A stretch of 64,000 nucleotides of DNA from contig NZ_VLKN01000002.1 of the NCBI RefSeq assembly GCF_007830035.1, forward strand, positions 1 through 64,000. The letters run 5' to 3'. The stretch comes from Luteimonas cucumeris (lineage in GTDB: Bacteria > Pseudomonadota > Gammaproteobacteria > Xanthomonadales > Xanthomonadaceae). Each line of letters begins with the position of its first letter. Position 1 is the first letter of the stretch. Shown one piece after another: positions 8,443 through 18,046 of this stretch. The notes below the pieces were generated by a model. It was not told where the DNA came from. It made no database searches and saw only the letters and a list, made by a program, of their open reading frames with translations. The position numbers were made by a program, and so were the translations under genes.

Positions 8443-9869
8443 TCGCCTACGGGGACGTGGCGCAGGGTGCCGTCGCGATTGTCGAGCCGCAGCACGGCGT
8501 GCGCGCCACTGTCGGCGATCCACAATGCATCCTGGGCACAGGCGATGCCGCCGGGATGGTGCAGGCGCTGCGGCAGGTTGTGCTGGCTGACCATGCCTCC
8601 GCCCAGGCGCAGGGTGCAGATCCGGTCGTTGCCGGCATCGGCGATCCACAACAGCGGGTCGTGAGGGTCCAGCGCGATCGCGCGCGGCCATTGCAGGCGC
8701 GCGATGCTGCGCGGGCCGTCGACCTGGCCGAAGTCGTAAGGCCCCTGCCCGACCAGCGTCTGCACGCGCTGGTCGCGCAGGTACAGCGCACGGATCGCCG
8801 AACCAGCCGCGTCGCACACATACAGCACGTCCTGGCGCAGCGCCAGCGCGGTCGGCTGCGCGAACGCGGCGAAGATGCCGCTGCCGTCATTGATCGCGAA
8901 ATTGCCGGAGCCGGCGATCGTCTCCAGCGCGCCGCGGGACAGGTCGTAGGCACAGATGCGGTTGTCGCCGGACATCGCCACGTACAGATGGCTCGGGGAC
9001 GCCTGCAGGCCGCAGGGCTGGTCGATCATTGCGGTGCCGGCCTGCGACGGCGATTCGCCGTTGCCGCACAGTGTGGCCACCTCGCCGCTGAGCAGGTCGA
9101 TGCGACGCAAGGCGTGGTTGCCGGTATCGGCGACGAACAGCGTCTCGCGCTGCAGCGCCAGTCCCTGCGGGCGACGGAAGGCGGCGACGCTGGCGCCGCC
9201 GTCGAGGAAGTCATAGGCGCCACTGCCGAACTGGCGCAGGATCCGCCCGTTCAGGTCGCACTCCAGGATGCGATGGTGGCCGGTATCGGCCAGGTACAGC
9301 TTGTTCGCCGTCACCACCAGCGCGGTCGGGAACGACAGCGGCAACTCGGGCGCAAGGCTACGCTGGCCGCTGTCCGTCGGCTTCGGTTTTGCCGGCGCCT
9401 GCGGCGCCTCGGCCAGCAGTCCCTGTATCAGTTCAGCCAGTTCAGCCACCGGTCCGGCCCCAACCACGCGGCGGCGCTCGCGCCCGTCCACATCCAGCAG
9501 CACCAGGGTCGGCCAGGATTCGATGCCGAACTGCTGCCACGCGACCCAGTCCGCGTCCAGCGCCACCGGATAGGTCAGCGCATGCTCGGACTGGATGCGC
9601 TGCAGGCTGCGCGGATCGCGTTCGGAATCGAAGCGCGGCGCCAGCAATGCTGCGGCATTGATGGCGCCGCCATGACGACGCAGCAGGCGCGAGATGTCGT
9701 CCAGCCGCTGCCGCGTCCACGCCGAACTGGCGCAGCCGAACAGCAGCAGCGTCGGCGCGCCGCGCAGCTCGGCCATGCGCACGGCCTGCGTGCGGCCGGG
9801 CCAGGCCAGACGGTCGGTCAATTCCGGGGCGAAGGTCGCCATTGCTGGGTTCAGTCCGTTGCCAGGCAT
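8439..9869 (-). CDS. NHL-repeat protein with degenerate thioredoxin-like domain (NHLRC2-like)
   Basis: About 476 residues. The N-terminal third has a thioredoxin-like pattern (APTLLLFGCASSAW, then SWPTLVLLDVDGRE), but the usual CxxC is reduced to a single cysteine (C-A-S-S). The remainder contains several NHL beta-propeller blades (LYLADTGHHRILEC, LFVADTGNHALRRI, LYVAMSGDNRICAYD, LWIADAGNDRICTL, LWIADSGAHAVLRL). This architecture resembles NHLRC2. No signal peptide is seen, so it is probably cytosolic. The function is unknown. Redox catalysis is doubtful because the second cysteine is missing. The ATG at 9869 avoids overlap with the upstream phosphatase gene. It is coupled to uvrC by ATGA. 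Confidence 0.85.
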   Translation of the reverse strand: MPGNGLNPAMATFAPELTDRLAWPGRTQAVRMAELRGAPTLLLFGCASSAWTRQRLDDISRLLRRHGGAINAAALLAPRFDSERDPRSLQRIQSEHALTYPVALDADWVAWQQFGIESWPTLVLLDVDGRERRRVVGAGPVAELAELIQGLLAEAPQAPAKPKPTDSGQRSLAPELPLSFPTALVVTANKLYLADTGHHRILECDLNGRILRQFGSGAYDFLDGGASVAAFRRPQGLALQRETLFVADTGNHALRRIDLLSGEVATLCGNGESPSQAGTAMIDQPCGLQASPSHLYVAMSGDNRICAYDLSRGALETIAGSGNFAINDGSGIFAAFAQPTALALRQDVLYVCDAAGSAIRALYLRDQRVQTLVGQGPYDFGQVDGPRSIARLQWPRAIALDPHDPLLWIADAGNDRICTLRLGGGMVSQHNLPQRLHHPGGIACAQDALWIADSGAHAVLRLDNRDGTLRHVPVGE

Positions 9870-9876
9870 GCTGCGA

Positions 9877-10353
9877 TTATGCGCCAAGCTCCCGATGCAG
9901 ACGCTCGATCATGCGCTCGCCAGCCGCGTCGATCCGCTGCCAGACCGCCTCGAAATCGGCACGGCCGCCCTGGTAGGGATCGTGCAGGTCGAATGGCGGC
10001 GCTAGCCCCGCCCATTCCAGCATCCGCTCAAGCCCGGCCACCGTGGCGGCAGCACCGCGTCGCTGCGCCTGCTGCAACGTGCCGGCATCGGCGCACAGGA
10101 TCAGGGTGCCCGCCCGGAAATCGGAGGCCTGCAGCTGGCGCGCCCGTTGGCCGGAAATATCGATGCCATGCGCAGCGGCCGTGGTGATGGCACGTGGATC
10201 CGGTGGATGGCCGACATGCCAATCGCCGAGGCCGGCCGAATCGGTTTCGATTCGCCCCGCCAGTGCCGGTGTCCGTGCAATCCGCGCTTGCAGCCAGCCT
10301 TCCGCCATCGGCGAACGGCAGATGTTGCCCAGGCACACCACCAGCAGCCGCAT
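9877..10353 (-). CDS. Low molecular weight protein-tyrosine-phosphatase
   Basis: A 158-residue cytosolic phosphatase. The catalytic loop CLGNICRS (C7-x5-R13) opens the protein, and DPYQGG supplies the general acid aspartate near residue 125, as in the LMW-PTP family that includes Wzb and YfkJ. Family members often counteract tyrosine kinases controlling polysaccharide export, but no such kinase is in this window. The ATG directly follows the kdsB stop, and the gene sits in the LPS operon. Confidence 0.93.
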   Translation of the reverse strand: MRLLVVCLGNICRSPMAEGWLQARIARTPALAGRIETDSAGLGDWHVGHPPDPRAITTAAAHGIDISGQRARQLQASDFRAGTLILCADAGTLQQAQRRGAAATVAGLERMLEWAGLAPPFDLHDPYQGGRADFEAVWQRIDAAGERMIERLHRELGA

Positions 10354-11154
10354 TCAGCGGCCTTCCGATTGCGTCGCCGCAGACGAAGACAACATCGCCT
10401 CGGCGCGCGCCAGGTCTTCCGGCGTGTCGACGCCAGGCGGGAACGGCGCCGGTGTGAGCGCTACGGCAATCCGATGCCCGGCTTCCAGCACCCGCAGCTG
10501 TTCCAGGGACTCGATCTGTTCCAGCCGACCTGGCGGCATCGCCGCGAAGCGGCGCAGGAAGTCGACCCGATAGGCGTAGATGCCGATATGACGCAGCCAG
10601 GCCGGCTGGCCGTCCCGTGCCGGCAGGCGACTGCGATCCTGCGCGAACGCATCGCGTGGCCAGGGAATGGGAGCGCGACTGAAGTACAGCGCATCGCCAT
10701 TGCCGGCCTGCACCAGCTTGACCGCATTCGGGTCGAACAGAGTGCCGGCGTCGTCAACGTGCGCGGCCAGCGTCGCCATGTCGGCCCCGGAAGCCTGCAG
10801 CAGCTCGGCCACGGCACGGATGCCTTCGGCCGGCGCGAACGGTTCGTCGCCCTGCAGGTTGACCACGACCGTGTCGTCGCTCCAGCCGGCAATGCCCGCG
10901 CATTCGGCCAGGCGATCGGTACCGGAAGCATGGTCGCGGGAAGTCATCGCCACGCGCACGCCGGTCGACGCCAGGGCCTCGACGATGCGTTCATCGTCCG
11001 CCGCCACCCACACCTCGCGCGCACCAGCCGCCAACGCGCGACGCGCCACATGCACAACCAGCGGCTCACCACCCAGCACTCGCAGCGGCTTGCCCGGCAA
11101 GCGGCTGGCCGCGTAACGGGCGGGAATGGCGACAGTGAAGTCTGGGGTGGGCAT
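10354..11154 (-). CDS. kdsB: 3-deoxy-manno-octulosonate cytidylyltransferase (CMP-KDO synthetase)
   Basis: A 266-residue cytosolic enzyme activating KDO with CTP for transfer to lipid A. It shows the nucleotidyltransferase start [19 protein letters not shown], then [28 protein letters not shown], and [39 protein letters not shown] in the expected order. It belongs with lpxK and msbA upstream, though a repeat element of about 200 bp separates lpxK from kdsB. Downstream it is followed without a gap by the phosphatase gene. Confidence 0.96.
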   Translation of the reverse strand: MPTPDFTVAIPARYAASRLPGKPLRVLGGEPLVVHVARRALAAGAREVWVAADDERIVEALASTGVRVAMTSRDHASGTDRLAECAGIAGWSDDTVVVNLQGDEPFAPAEGIRAVAELLQASGADMATLAAHVDDAGTLFDPNAVKLVQAGNGDALYFSRAPIPWPRDAFAQDRSRLPARDGQPAWLRHIGIYAYRVDFLRRFAAMPPGRLEQIESLEQLRVLEAGHRIAVALTPAPFPPGVDTPEDLARAEAMLSSSAATQSEGR

Positions 11155-11234
11155 GGGGACTGGAACTAACGGCTAGGCGGGGGACTATAGCTTGGCCTTT
11201 TCAGGTTTTGACACGACCTAGCATCCGCATCGCA

Positions 11235-11430
11235 ACTCCATGGACCCGGAGGGCGGCGTACATGGATGTGCGCCGTTTTCCGACCGAGCCATGGATGGCG
11301 AGTCGGAAAATCTCCGAGGACTACCCAACCGCAACGGGAGCTTTGTCGGGGAAGAGCCCTTCTCTTTGGTTACTTTCTCTTTGGCTCTGGAAAGAGAAAG
11401 TGACCCGCACGCGCAGCGGGCGGAAGCTTT
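11235..11430 (+). repeat. Structured dispersed repeat, copy 1 (between kdsB and lpxK)
   Basis: Most of the 314-base gap between kdsB and lpxK is an element that recurs at 55446-55641 in the same orientation. It can fold into three successive hairpins: arms 11254-11263 with 11266-11275, arms 11276-11284 (TTTTCCGAC) with 11302-11310 (GTCGGAAAA), and arms 11368-11382 with 11391-11405 (GGTTACTTTCTCTTT with AAAGAGAAAGTGACC). No credible protein is encoded. The remaining bases of the gap (11155-11234 and 11431-11468) hold nothing I recognise. Confidence 0.8.
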
Positions 11431-11468
11431 GCTCTTCGAAAGAGGCGTCCCATCTCCCAGACAAGCCC

Positions 11469-12494
11469 CTACTCCCGCACCGTCTCCCTACCCCTGACCC
11501 GATCCAGCAACGCCACCCAGAACGCCTCCGGCAATTCAGCACTGGTCGGCACCTTGAAATGCCGCTCGGTGGCAAATGCCGCGCACTTCACCGCGTCCTT
11601 CTCCGTCATCAGTACCGGCAGGTCGCTACCGAAACTGAAATCGTCGGCGACATAGCGATGGTGGTCGGCAAAGGCATGCGGCACCACCGCGATGCCGTGG
11701 CCGCGCAGCATCGTGAAGAAGCGTTCGGGATTGCCGATCCCGGCCACCGCGTGAACGCGCTGCCCGGCGAACCCGGCCAGCGGCAGCGCGCGCCCGCCCA
11801 GCAAAGGCAGGACATGGTCCGAATGCAGCCGCATCGGCCATTCGCCGAAGCCGGTTTCGGCGCCGCGTGGAGAGGTGGCGGACGCACTCGAAAGATTGAT
11901 CACGCGGAAGTCGCATTCGCTGCCACGTTCGAGCGGTTCGCGCATCGGCCCAGCCGGCAGCAGGCGGCTGTTGCCATAACGACGGGCGCCATCGACGACC
12001 TCGACCTCGACATCGCGTGCCAGCCGGTAGTGTTGCAGGCCATCGTCGCAGACGATCACGTCGCATCCAGCAGCAACCAGCGCGCGTGCGCCGGCGACGC
12101 GGTCGCGATCGACGCGTACCTTGACGCCGCAACGACGCGCGATCAGCAAGGGCTCGTCGCCGGCGACAGCAGGATCGGTGTCGCGTTCGACCCAGGCCGC
12201 GTTCGCCTCGTCGGCGCGCCCGTAGCCGCGGCTGACCACACCCGGCGTGCGCCCGGCGGCGAGCAGCCGTTCGACCAGCGCGATCACCAACGGCGTCTTG
12301 CCGGTGCCACCAACAGTCAGGTTGCCGATCACGATCACCGGCGCAGCGACACGAACCTGCCGGCGCCACCCCTTGCGGTACAGCGCACGGCGTGTGGAGA
12401 CCAGCGCGGAAAACAATCCCGAGGCGAGCCGCGCATGCAGCGGCGGCGGGTCGCCGCCATACCACCAGGCCGGTGGCTGTTGCGCGCGACTCAT
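11469..12494 (-). CDS. lpxK: Tetraacyldisaccharide 4'-kinase
   Basis: A 341-residue inner membrane-associated kinase that phosphorylates the 4' position of the lipid A precursor. An N-terminal hydrophobic/amphipathic stretch ([20 protein letters not shown]) precedes the P-loop-like [14 protein letters not shown] near residue 57-70. Family blocks [22 protein letters not shown] and the C-terminal MTEKDAVKC are all present. The start ATG overlaps the msbA stop (ATGA at 12491-12494), the common msbA-lpxK arrangement. Its 3' end abuts the structured repeat. Confidence 0.96.
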   Translation of the reverse strand: MSRAQQPPAWWYGGDPPPLHARLASGLFSALVSTRRALYRKGWRRQVRVAAPVIVIGNLTVGGTGKTPLVIALVERLLAAGRTPGVVSRGYGRADEANAAWVERDTDPAVAGDEPLLIARRCGVKVRVDRDRVAGARALVAAGCDVIVCDDGLQHYRLARDVEVEVVDGARRYGNSRLLPAGPMREPLERGSECDFRVINLSSASATSPRGAETGFGEWPMRLHSDHVLPLLGGRALPLAGFAGQRVHAVAGIGNPERFFTMLRGHGIAVVPHAFADHHRYVADDFSFGSDLPVLMTEKDAVKCAAFATERHFKVPTSAELPEAFWVALLDRVRGRETVRE

Positions 12495-14263
12495 GCCGTG
12501 TCCTGGCCCATCGCGTCGACGGGTTCGCGGAACTGCATGCGATGCAGACGCGCGTACAGGCCGCCGCGTGCGATCAGTTCGCTGTGCGTGCCCTGCTCCA
12601 CCAGCCGGCCCTGGTCCAGCACCAGCACCTGGTCGGCGTGCTCGATGGTCGACAGCCGATGCGCGATGACCAGCGTCGTGCGATCCGGCATCAGCTGCTG
12701 CAGGGCATCCTGCACCAGTCGCTCGGATTCGTTGTCGAGCGCGGCGGTGGCCTCGTCGAGGATCAGGATCGGCGCGTCCTTCAGCATCGCGCGCGCGATC
12801 GCCAGGCGCTGCCGCTGTCCGCCGGACAGGCGGCCGCCGTTTTCGCCGATCGCGGAGGCCGCGCCCTCCGGCATGCGTTCGACGAACTCCATGGCGTTGG
12901 CGCCGCGGATCGCCGCGGCCAGTTCATCCTCGCCGGCCGCGGCCAGTTCGCCGTAGGCAACGTTCGCGGCGACGCTGTCGTCGAACAGCATCACGCTCTG
13001 GCTGACCAGCGCGATCTGCCGGCGCAGGTCGGCCAACGGATATTCCTCCACCGGGTAGCCGTCCAGCAGGATCTGCCCGCTTTCCGGCGGATAGAAACGC
13101 GGGATCAGCTTGATCAGCGTGGTCTTGCCGCTGCCGGAGCGGCCGACGATGGCGGTGACGGTACCGGGGCGCGCGGTGAAACTGATCCCGGACAGCGCCG
13201 GCTCCTGCTGGCCTTCGTAGCGCGCGCTGACATTGCGGAATTCGAGCACGCCGCGGGCGCGATCGAGCTTGCGCTCGCCGGTGTCGGCCTCGTCCTGCAG
13301 GTCCAGCACCGAGAACAATCGGTTGGCCGAGGAGACCCCCCGCTGCAGCATGCTCTGCACGTTGGTCAGCTGCCGCAGCGCCGGAATGATGGCCATCATC
13401 GCGACCATCATCTTGACGAAATCGCCCGCGGTCATGCGCCCCTGCGCCGCTTCGTGCCCCGCCACCAGCAGCAGTGCCGCCAGTCCGATCGCACCCATCA
13501 GCTGCACCAGCACCGAAGCCGACGAGCGCGTGGTCTCGACTTTCAGGCTGAGCTGCAGGTTGCGTTGCACCAGCGCCGCGTAGCGTTCCAGCTCCGCCTG
13601 TTGTGCCCCGTAGATCTTGACCTCCTGCTGGCCTTTCAGCGCCTGCTCGGCGCTCTGCAGCATCTTGGCCGCTCCTTCCTGGATACGATGGTTGATGCTG
13701 CGATAGCGGCGGCCGACACGGTCCATCAGGAACGCCAGCACCGGTCCCAGCAGCAGAATCGCCAGCGTCACCCGCGGACTGGCCATCATCATGACCGCGA
13801 ACATCACGATCACCTGCAAGCCCTGGCTCACCATCACCTTCATCGCATCGACGGCTGCCTGTGCGACCTGCTCGGTGTCGCCACCGAGGCGGGTCAGCAT
13901 CGACGGCACGGTTTCCGCGTCGAAACGCAGGCCCGGCAGGCGCAGGTACTTGCCCAGCAGCAGGTTGCGCAAATCGCGCGATACGCTGCGGCCGGCACGC
14001 GCCATGCAGTAGTCGGTGATGAAGCCGGCCAGTCCGCGCGCGATGAACAGCCCGACGATGAACAGTGGCAGGTGCCAGCTGAGGGTCGTCACCTTGGGAT
14101 CGAAGGTCTCGTCGATGATCGGCTTCATCAGCATGGTGAAGCCGCCGCCCGCAGCCGCCTCGATGGCCATGCCGACCATCGCCATCACCAGCAGTGGCCG
14201 GTACGGCTGCGCATATCCGAGCAGCCGCTTGTAGGTCGGCCAGGGACCAGTCGGCTCGTTCAC
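12491..14263 (-). CDS. msbA: Lipid A export ATP-binding/permease protein
   Basis: A 590-residue half-transporter ABC exporter that flips lipid A-core across the inner membrane. The N-terminal ~320 residues hold about six membrane segments. The ATPase domain has Walker [10 protein letters not shown], the signature LSGGQRQR, Walker [13 protein letters not shown] and the H-loop VIAHRLST. The start codon is GTG at 14263, overlapping the exbD stop as GTGA. Neighbouring lpxK and kdsB support the MsbA assignment over a generic exporter. Confidence 0.95.
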   Translation of the reverse strand: MNEPTGPWPTYKRLLGYAQPYRPLLVMAMVGMAIEAAAGGGFTMLMKPIIDETFDPKVTTLSWHLPLFIVGLFIARGLAGFITDYCMARAGRSVSRDLRNLLLGKYLRLPGLRFDAETVPSMLTRLGGDTEQVAQAAVDAMKVMVSQGLQVIVMFAVMMMASPRVTLAILLLGPVLAFLMDRVGRRYRSINHRIQEGAAKMLQSAEQALKGQQEVKIYGAQQAELERYAALVQRNLQLSLKVETTRSSASVLVQLMGAIGLAALLLVAGHEAAQGRMTAGDFVKMMVAMMAIIPALRQLTNVQSMLQRGVSSANRLFSVLDLQDEADTGERKLDRARGVLEFRNVSARYEGQQEPALSGISFTARPGTVTAIVGRSGSGKTTLIKLIPRFYPPESGQILLDGYPVEEYPLADLRRQIALVSQSVMLFDDSVAANVAYGELAAAGEDELAAAIRGANAMEFVERMPEGAASAIGENGGRLSGGQRQRLAIARAMLKDAPILILDEATAALDNESERLVQDALQQLMPDRTTLVIAHRLSTIEHADQVLVLDQGRLVEQGTHSELIARGGLYARLHRMQFREPVDAMGQDTA

Positions 14264-14682
14264 CGACGCGGCTCCGGCGCGGTCGCGATCATGATCTGGC
14301 GGAAACCGAGCTGGCCAAGCGCGTCGTAGGCGGTGACCACGGCCTGGTGAGGCGTGCGGCCATCGGCGCGCAGCAGCACCGGGCGGTCGCGGTCATCGCC
14401 CGCTACCTCGACGATGCTGCGCTTGAGCGATTCGACATCGGTGCGCAGCGTCTCGCGGTCGCCGACGAAATAACGCCCATCGGCGTTGACCAGCACGCTG
14501 AGCGTATTGGGCGGTGTCTTCGGCGGCTCACCGGTGGCCTGCGGCAGTTGCAGGCGCAGCACCGAGCGCGTGTCGAAGGTGGTGGTGATCACGAAGAAGA
14601 TGATCAGCACCAGGATCACGTCGATCAACGGAACCAGGTTGATCTCCGGTTCGTCGTCGGCGCGGTGGTCGCGAATGCGCAT
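14260..14682 (-). CDS. exbD: Biopolymer transport protein ExbD/TolR family
   Basis: A 140-residue protein with a short cytoplasmic N-terminus, one membrane helix (INLVPLIDVILVLIIFFVITTTF) carrying the conserved proton-path aspartate in PLIDV, and a periplasmic domain. With ExbB it forms a proton-motive-force driven motor of the MotA/TolQ class. No tonB or tolA is adjacent, so the partner could be either kind of transporter. The ATG at 14682 is preferred because an upstream extension would run back into exbB. The gap from exbB is 16 bases. Confidence 0.93.
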   Translation of the reverse strand: MRIRDHRADDEPEINLVPLIDVILVLIIFFVITTTFDTRSVLRLQLPQATGEPPKTPPNTLSVLVNADGRYFVGDRETLRTDVESLKRSIVEVAGDDRDRPVLLRADGRTPHQAVVTAYDALGQLGFRQIMIATAPEPRR

Positions 14683-14698
14683 CGAGGCGAGTCCCGGC

Positions 14699-15373
14699 TC
14701 AGGCCACGCCGGCGCGCGCGGACGCCATCGGCGCGGACGCCGGCGCGGGCGTCGCATCCGCGGAAAACGCCGGGCGCGAATCGAGGGTATCCATCAGGGC
14801 GAGCGCCTCGTGTTCCATCGCAACGATGTAACCGGCGATGCGGCCGCGGAAGTAGCGATGGAACATCAATGCCGGGATCGCCACGATCATGCCCGCCGCG
14901 GTGCAGATCAGCGCCTTGCCGATGCCGCCGGCGAGCTGGTTCACGTCGCCGACGCCATGGTCGAGGATGCCCAGGAACATCTGGATCATGCCGACCACGG
15001 TGCCGAACAGGCCCAGCAGCGGACCGGATGCGGCGATCGTGCCCAGCGTGTTGAGGAAACGCTCCATGCGGTGCACCAGGTGGCGGCCGACATCCTCGAC
15101 GCGCTCGCGGATCTCCTCGCGCGGACGGTTGCGCACATCCAGCACCGCCGCGAGCAGTTCGCCCAGCGGCGAGGTGCGGCGCAGCGAATCGACGTGGGCC
15201 GGGTCCAACCGGCCGCGCGCGGCCCAGGCGCGCACTTCTTCGCCCAGCCCGGGCGGCAGCACGGCCTTGCGACGCAGGGTCCAGAAACGTTCGACGATGA
15301 TCGCCAAGCCCACCACCGTCAGCAGCAACAGCGGGATCATCGGCCATCCGCCCGCCTTGACCAGTTCCAGCAC
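14699..15373 (-). CDS. exbB: MotA/TolQ/ExbB proton channel family protein
   Basis: A 224-residue inner membrane protein with three predicted helices: residues ~8-27 (GGWPMIPLLLLTVVGLAIIV), a central one in SGPLLGLFGTVVGMIQMF, and one in GKALICTAAGMIVAIPALMF. The GLFGTVVGMI motif is diagnostic of the family. The start is taken as GTG at 15373 because GGAAGG lies 6 bases upstream. The open frame continues far upstream only as antisense to comEC. It is paired with exbD and placed between comEC and msbA. Confidence 0.94.
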   Translation of the reverse strand: MLELVKAGGWPMIPLLLLTVVGLAIIVERFWTLRRKAVLPPGLGEEVRAWAARGRLDPAHVDSLRRTSPLGELLAAVLDVRNRPREEIRERVEDVGRHLVHRMERFLNTLGTIAASGPLLGLFGTVVGMIQMFLGILDHGVGDVNQLAGGIGKALICTAAGMIVAIPALMFHRYFRGRIAGYIVAMEHEALALMDTLDSRPAFSADATPAPASAPMASARAGVA

Positions 15374-15402
15374 GCTCAACCTTCCGGCACATCGGGCCGC
15401 GT

Positions 15403-17781
15403 TCAATCCTGGCGATAGGATACCTGCTCGCGCTGCCGGGTCGCGTCCCACAGGCGCGGCTGCATCTGGCGACGGACCTGCATGGAAATGCCCGCTGCGG
15501 CCAGCCTGATCCGCAAGGTGCCGCCGTCGATGGTCGAGTGGACAACGGCACCGGCACGTTGCCAGCGTTCGATCACGGCCGCATTCGGATGGCGGAAGCG
15601 GTTGCCGTAGCCAGCCGACACCAGCACATGGCGCGCGCCGGTGGCCGCGACGAAAGCCGGATCCGAGGAACTGCGACTGCCGTGATGCGCCATCAGCACC
15701 ACGTCGGCACGTACGCCAGCGGGATCGCGGCCCAGCAGGCGGCTTTCGATCACCTCGCCGATGTCGCCGGTCAGCAGTGCCGCGCCATGCGCGGTTTCGA
15801 TCCGGATGACGCAGCTGGCTTCGTTGCCCAGATACGGAAAATCCGGCGGCGGATGCAGGATGCGGAACGTCACGCCGTCCCAGCGCCATCGCGTGCCGGC
15901 GAGGCACGGCTGCGTCCGTGGCAGCCCGGCGCCATCCGGCGCGAGCGTAATTGGCGATGGCAGGGTGCGGCGAACCGCCTCCAGCCCGCCAGCGTGATCG
16001 TTGTCGGCATGACTGACCACGAGCCGATCCAGGCGCGTCACGCCCAGCGCATGCAATGCCGGCACCACTGCGCGCTCGCCGGCATCGAACCCGTCGCGCA
16101 CCGCCGGACCCATGTCGTACAACAAGGCGTGGCGCGAGGTACGCACCAGCACCGCCAGGCCTTGGCCGACATCCATCACGACCAGTTCTGCCTCGCCAAG
16201 AGCCGGCAGCCCACGTGGCGGCCACAGCAAGGGCAACCACAGCAGCAATGCCAGCGGCTTGCCCGGTACACCACGCGGCAGCAGCAGCCAGAACGCGCCG
16301 AGCAGTGCCAGCGGCAACGCATGCCATGCCGCTTCCGGAAGCCAGCGCATGGCGATGCCGGTTCCGGCCAGCGTTTCGAACAACGGCCAACTCAGGTCGA
16401 AGGCCTGTGCGGCGAGCCGCCAGAACCACCCGCCGAAACCCGCATGCAATCCTTCGGCCGCGAGGCCGAGCAGCGACAGCGGCACCACCACCAGACTCCA
16501 CCACGGCACCGCCAGCAGGTTCGCGAAAGGACCGGCCAGGGATGCCTGGCCGAACAGCGCTACCGTCAACGGCAGCAGGCCCAGCGTGGCGACGCCCTGC
16601 GCACCGAAGAAGTCCTTCAGCGGCGATGTCGACGATGAGCTGCCGGACGCATGCGGCAGGCACCACAACAGCCAGGCGACCCCCAGGAAGCTGAGCCAGA
16701 AACCCGGTGCGAGCGGCGACAACGGATCGATCAGCAGCAACGCCATCACCGCCAGCGCCAGTGCAGTGGCAACGGGTTGCGGCCGCCGCCACAAGCGCGC
16801 GGCCACCACGGCGGCGATCATCAACACTGTGCGCAGGGTCGGCAAGGCGAACCCGGCGACGGCCGCATAGACGATCGCACCCAGCAGTGCTGCGACACCC
16901 GCCGCCTGTGATCGCGGCACGCATCGCGCCAGCGACGGCCACAGACGCCATACACCGCCGGCAAGCAAGGCGAAGAATCCGGAAACCAGACCGACATGAA
17001 AACCGGAAATCGCGATCAGGTGGGTGAGCCCGGTCGCGCGCAGGATTTCCCAGTCCTCGTCCGCCAGCGCCTGGGTATCGCCCAGGGCCAGCGCACGCAC
17101 GAAGCGCGAGGATGGCCGCGGCACCTGCGTGGCGATGCTGCGCGACATCCGTTCGCGCCAGGCATCGATCCCTTCGGGCGAGGACAGTTCACGCGCCGTC
17201 CCCGGATCGCGCACATGGCCGGTGGCGGCGATGCGCTGGGCCAGCGCGTGGCGCTCGCTGTCGAAGCCACCGGGATTGCGCAAGCCACGCGGCGCGCGCA
17301 GCTTCACGCTCATTCGCCAGCGCGTACCTGCGGCAAGGGCGGTACGCGGTCCCGGCTCATACGTACCGAAATCGTCGTACCAGGACAACTGCAGCCGCTT
17401 GCCGCGCAGCGGCGCCGGTTGCGCATCGTTGTCATCGACGCGGAAGCGGAAGCGGGTGCGCCGTGGCTCCGCTTCGGGCAAGCCGACGATGCGGCCTTCG
17501 ATGACCAGGTCGCGGTGTTCCCATGCCAGCGGCAACTGCGCCGACAGCACGACCGACGCATGCAGCCCGGCCCAGGCAAACCCAGCCAACAACGGCCCGA
17601 GCAGGCGCAGGCGCAGGCGCTGGCCGCGCCACCACCACGCGATGCCGGCCAACAGGATGATCGCAGACAGGACAGGCGGCAGGAGCGCCGGCAACGACAG
17701 GCAGGCACCAATGCCTGCCAGCAGCGCGATGGCAGCAGCCAGCCCGAAAGGAGCCGCGGCAATTCCCTTGCCTGTGGACAT
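15403..17781 (-). CDS. comEC: DNA internalization-related competence protein ComEC/Rec2
   Basis: A 792-residue inner membrane channel for single-stranded DNA uptake in natural transformation. The N-terminal part carries a DUF4131-like domain between membrane segments, followed by the multi-helix competence domain (THLIAISGFHVGLVSGFF). The C-terminal metallo-beta-lactamase domain has VMDVGQGLAVLV, the HxDxDH-type metal motif VSHADNDHAGG and LMAHHGS. ATG at 17781 is chosen over a TTG at 17811. Its presence suggests competence, but no pilus genes are in the window. The 265 bases upstream to lolD hold no gene I can support. Confidence 0.94.
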   Translation of the reverse strand: MSTGKGIAAAPFGLAAAIALLAGIGACLSLPALLPPVLSAIILLAGIAWWWRGQRLRLRLLGPLLAGFAWAGLHASVVLSAQLPLAWEHRDLVIEGRIVGLPEAEPRRTRFRFRVDDNDAQPAPLRGKRLQLSWYDDFGTYEPGPRTALAAGTRWRMSVKLRAPRGLRNPGGFDSERHALAQRIAATGHVRDPGTARELSSPEGIDAWRERMSRSIATQVPRPSSRFVRALALGDTQALADEDWEILRATGLTHLIAISGFHVGLVSGFFALLAGGVWRLWPSLARCVPRSQAAGVAALLGAIVYAAVAGFALPTLRTVLMIAAVVAARLWRRPQPVATALALAVMALLLIDPLSPLAPGFWLSFLGVAWLLWCLPHASGSSSSTSPLKDFFGAQGVATLGLLPLTVALFGQASLAGPFANLLAVPWWSLVVVPLSLLGLAAEGLHAGFGGWFWRLAAQAFDLSWPLFETLAGTGIAMRWLPEAAWHALPLALLGAFWLLLPRGVPGKPLALLLWLPLLWPPRGLPALGEAELVVMDVGQGLAVLVRTSRHALLYDMGPAVRDGFDAGERAVVPALHALGVTRLDRLVVSHADNDHAGGLEAVRRTLPSPITLAPDGAGLPRTQPCLAGTRWRWDGVTFRILHPPPDFPYLGNEASCVIRIETAHGAALLTGDIGEVIESRLLGRDPAGVRADVVLMAHHGSRSSSDPAFVAATGARHVLVSAGYGNRFRHPNAAVIERWQRAGAVVHSTIDGGTLRIRLAAAGISMQVRRQMQPRLWDATRQREQVSYRQD

Positions 17782-18046
17782 GATCCGATCCGCGATACGC
17801 GTTGAGGCCAATGTCGCGCCTGGCCGCGGCCGTTTCCATCAGCCGGCACGCCAGCGTGACATAGGAAAAGTCTGACCGCGGAAAGTACGCGGCCCGGCTC
17901 CATTGCGACGGCTGTAAAGGAGTGGCTGAGCGCATCGAGCGCATCGATGGCGAACGTCTGCAGCTGTCGCAAGACGTTCTCGTCGAACACGGATCCGACG
18001 GCAGCTGGGTGACTGGAGCGGACGTCATCCGCCGTTCCGTCATGCC

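Noticed and set aside
8424-10187. Long plus-strand frame opposite the NHL, phosphatase and uvrC genes
   Set aside because: High GC content gives long open antisense frames here; the composition is Arg/Ala/His-rich with no family motif.
11235-11430. Repeats considered as CRISPR or as a protein gene
   Set aside because: Only two copies lie 44 kb apart, without regular spacers; reading frames across them are short and arbitrary.
14699-16951. A 750-residue minus-strand frame ending in ExbB
   Set aside because: The upstream 526 residues are antisense to comEC coding; the exbB start is the GTG at 15373 with GGAAGG.
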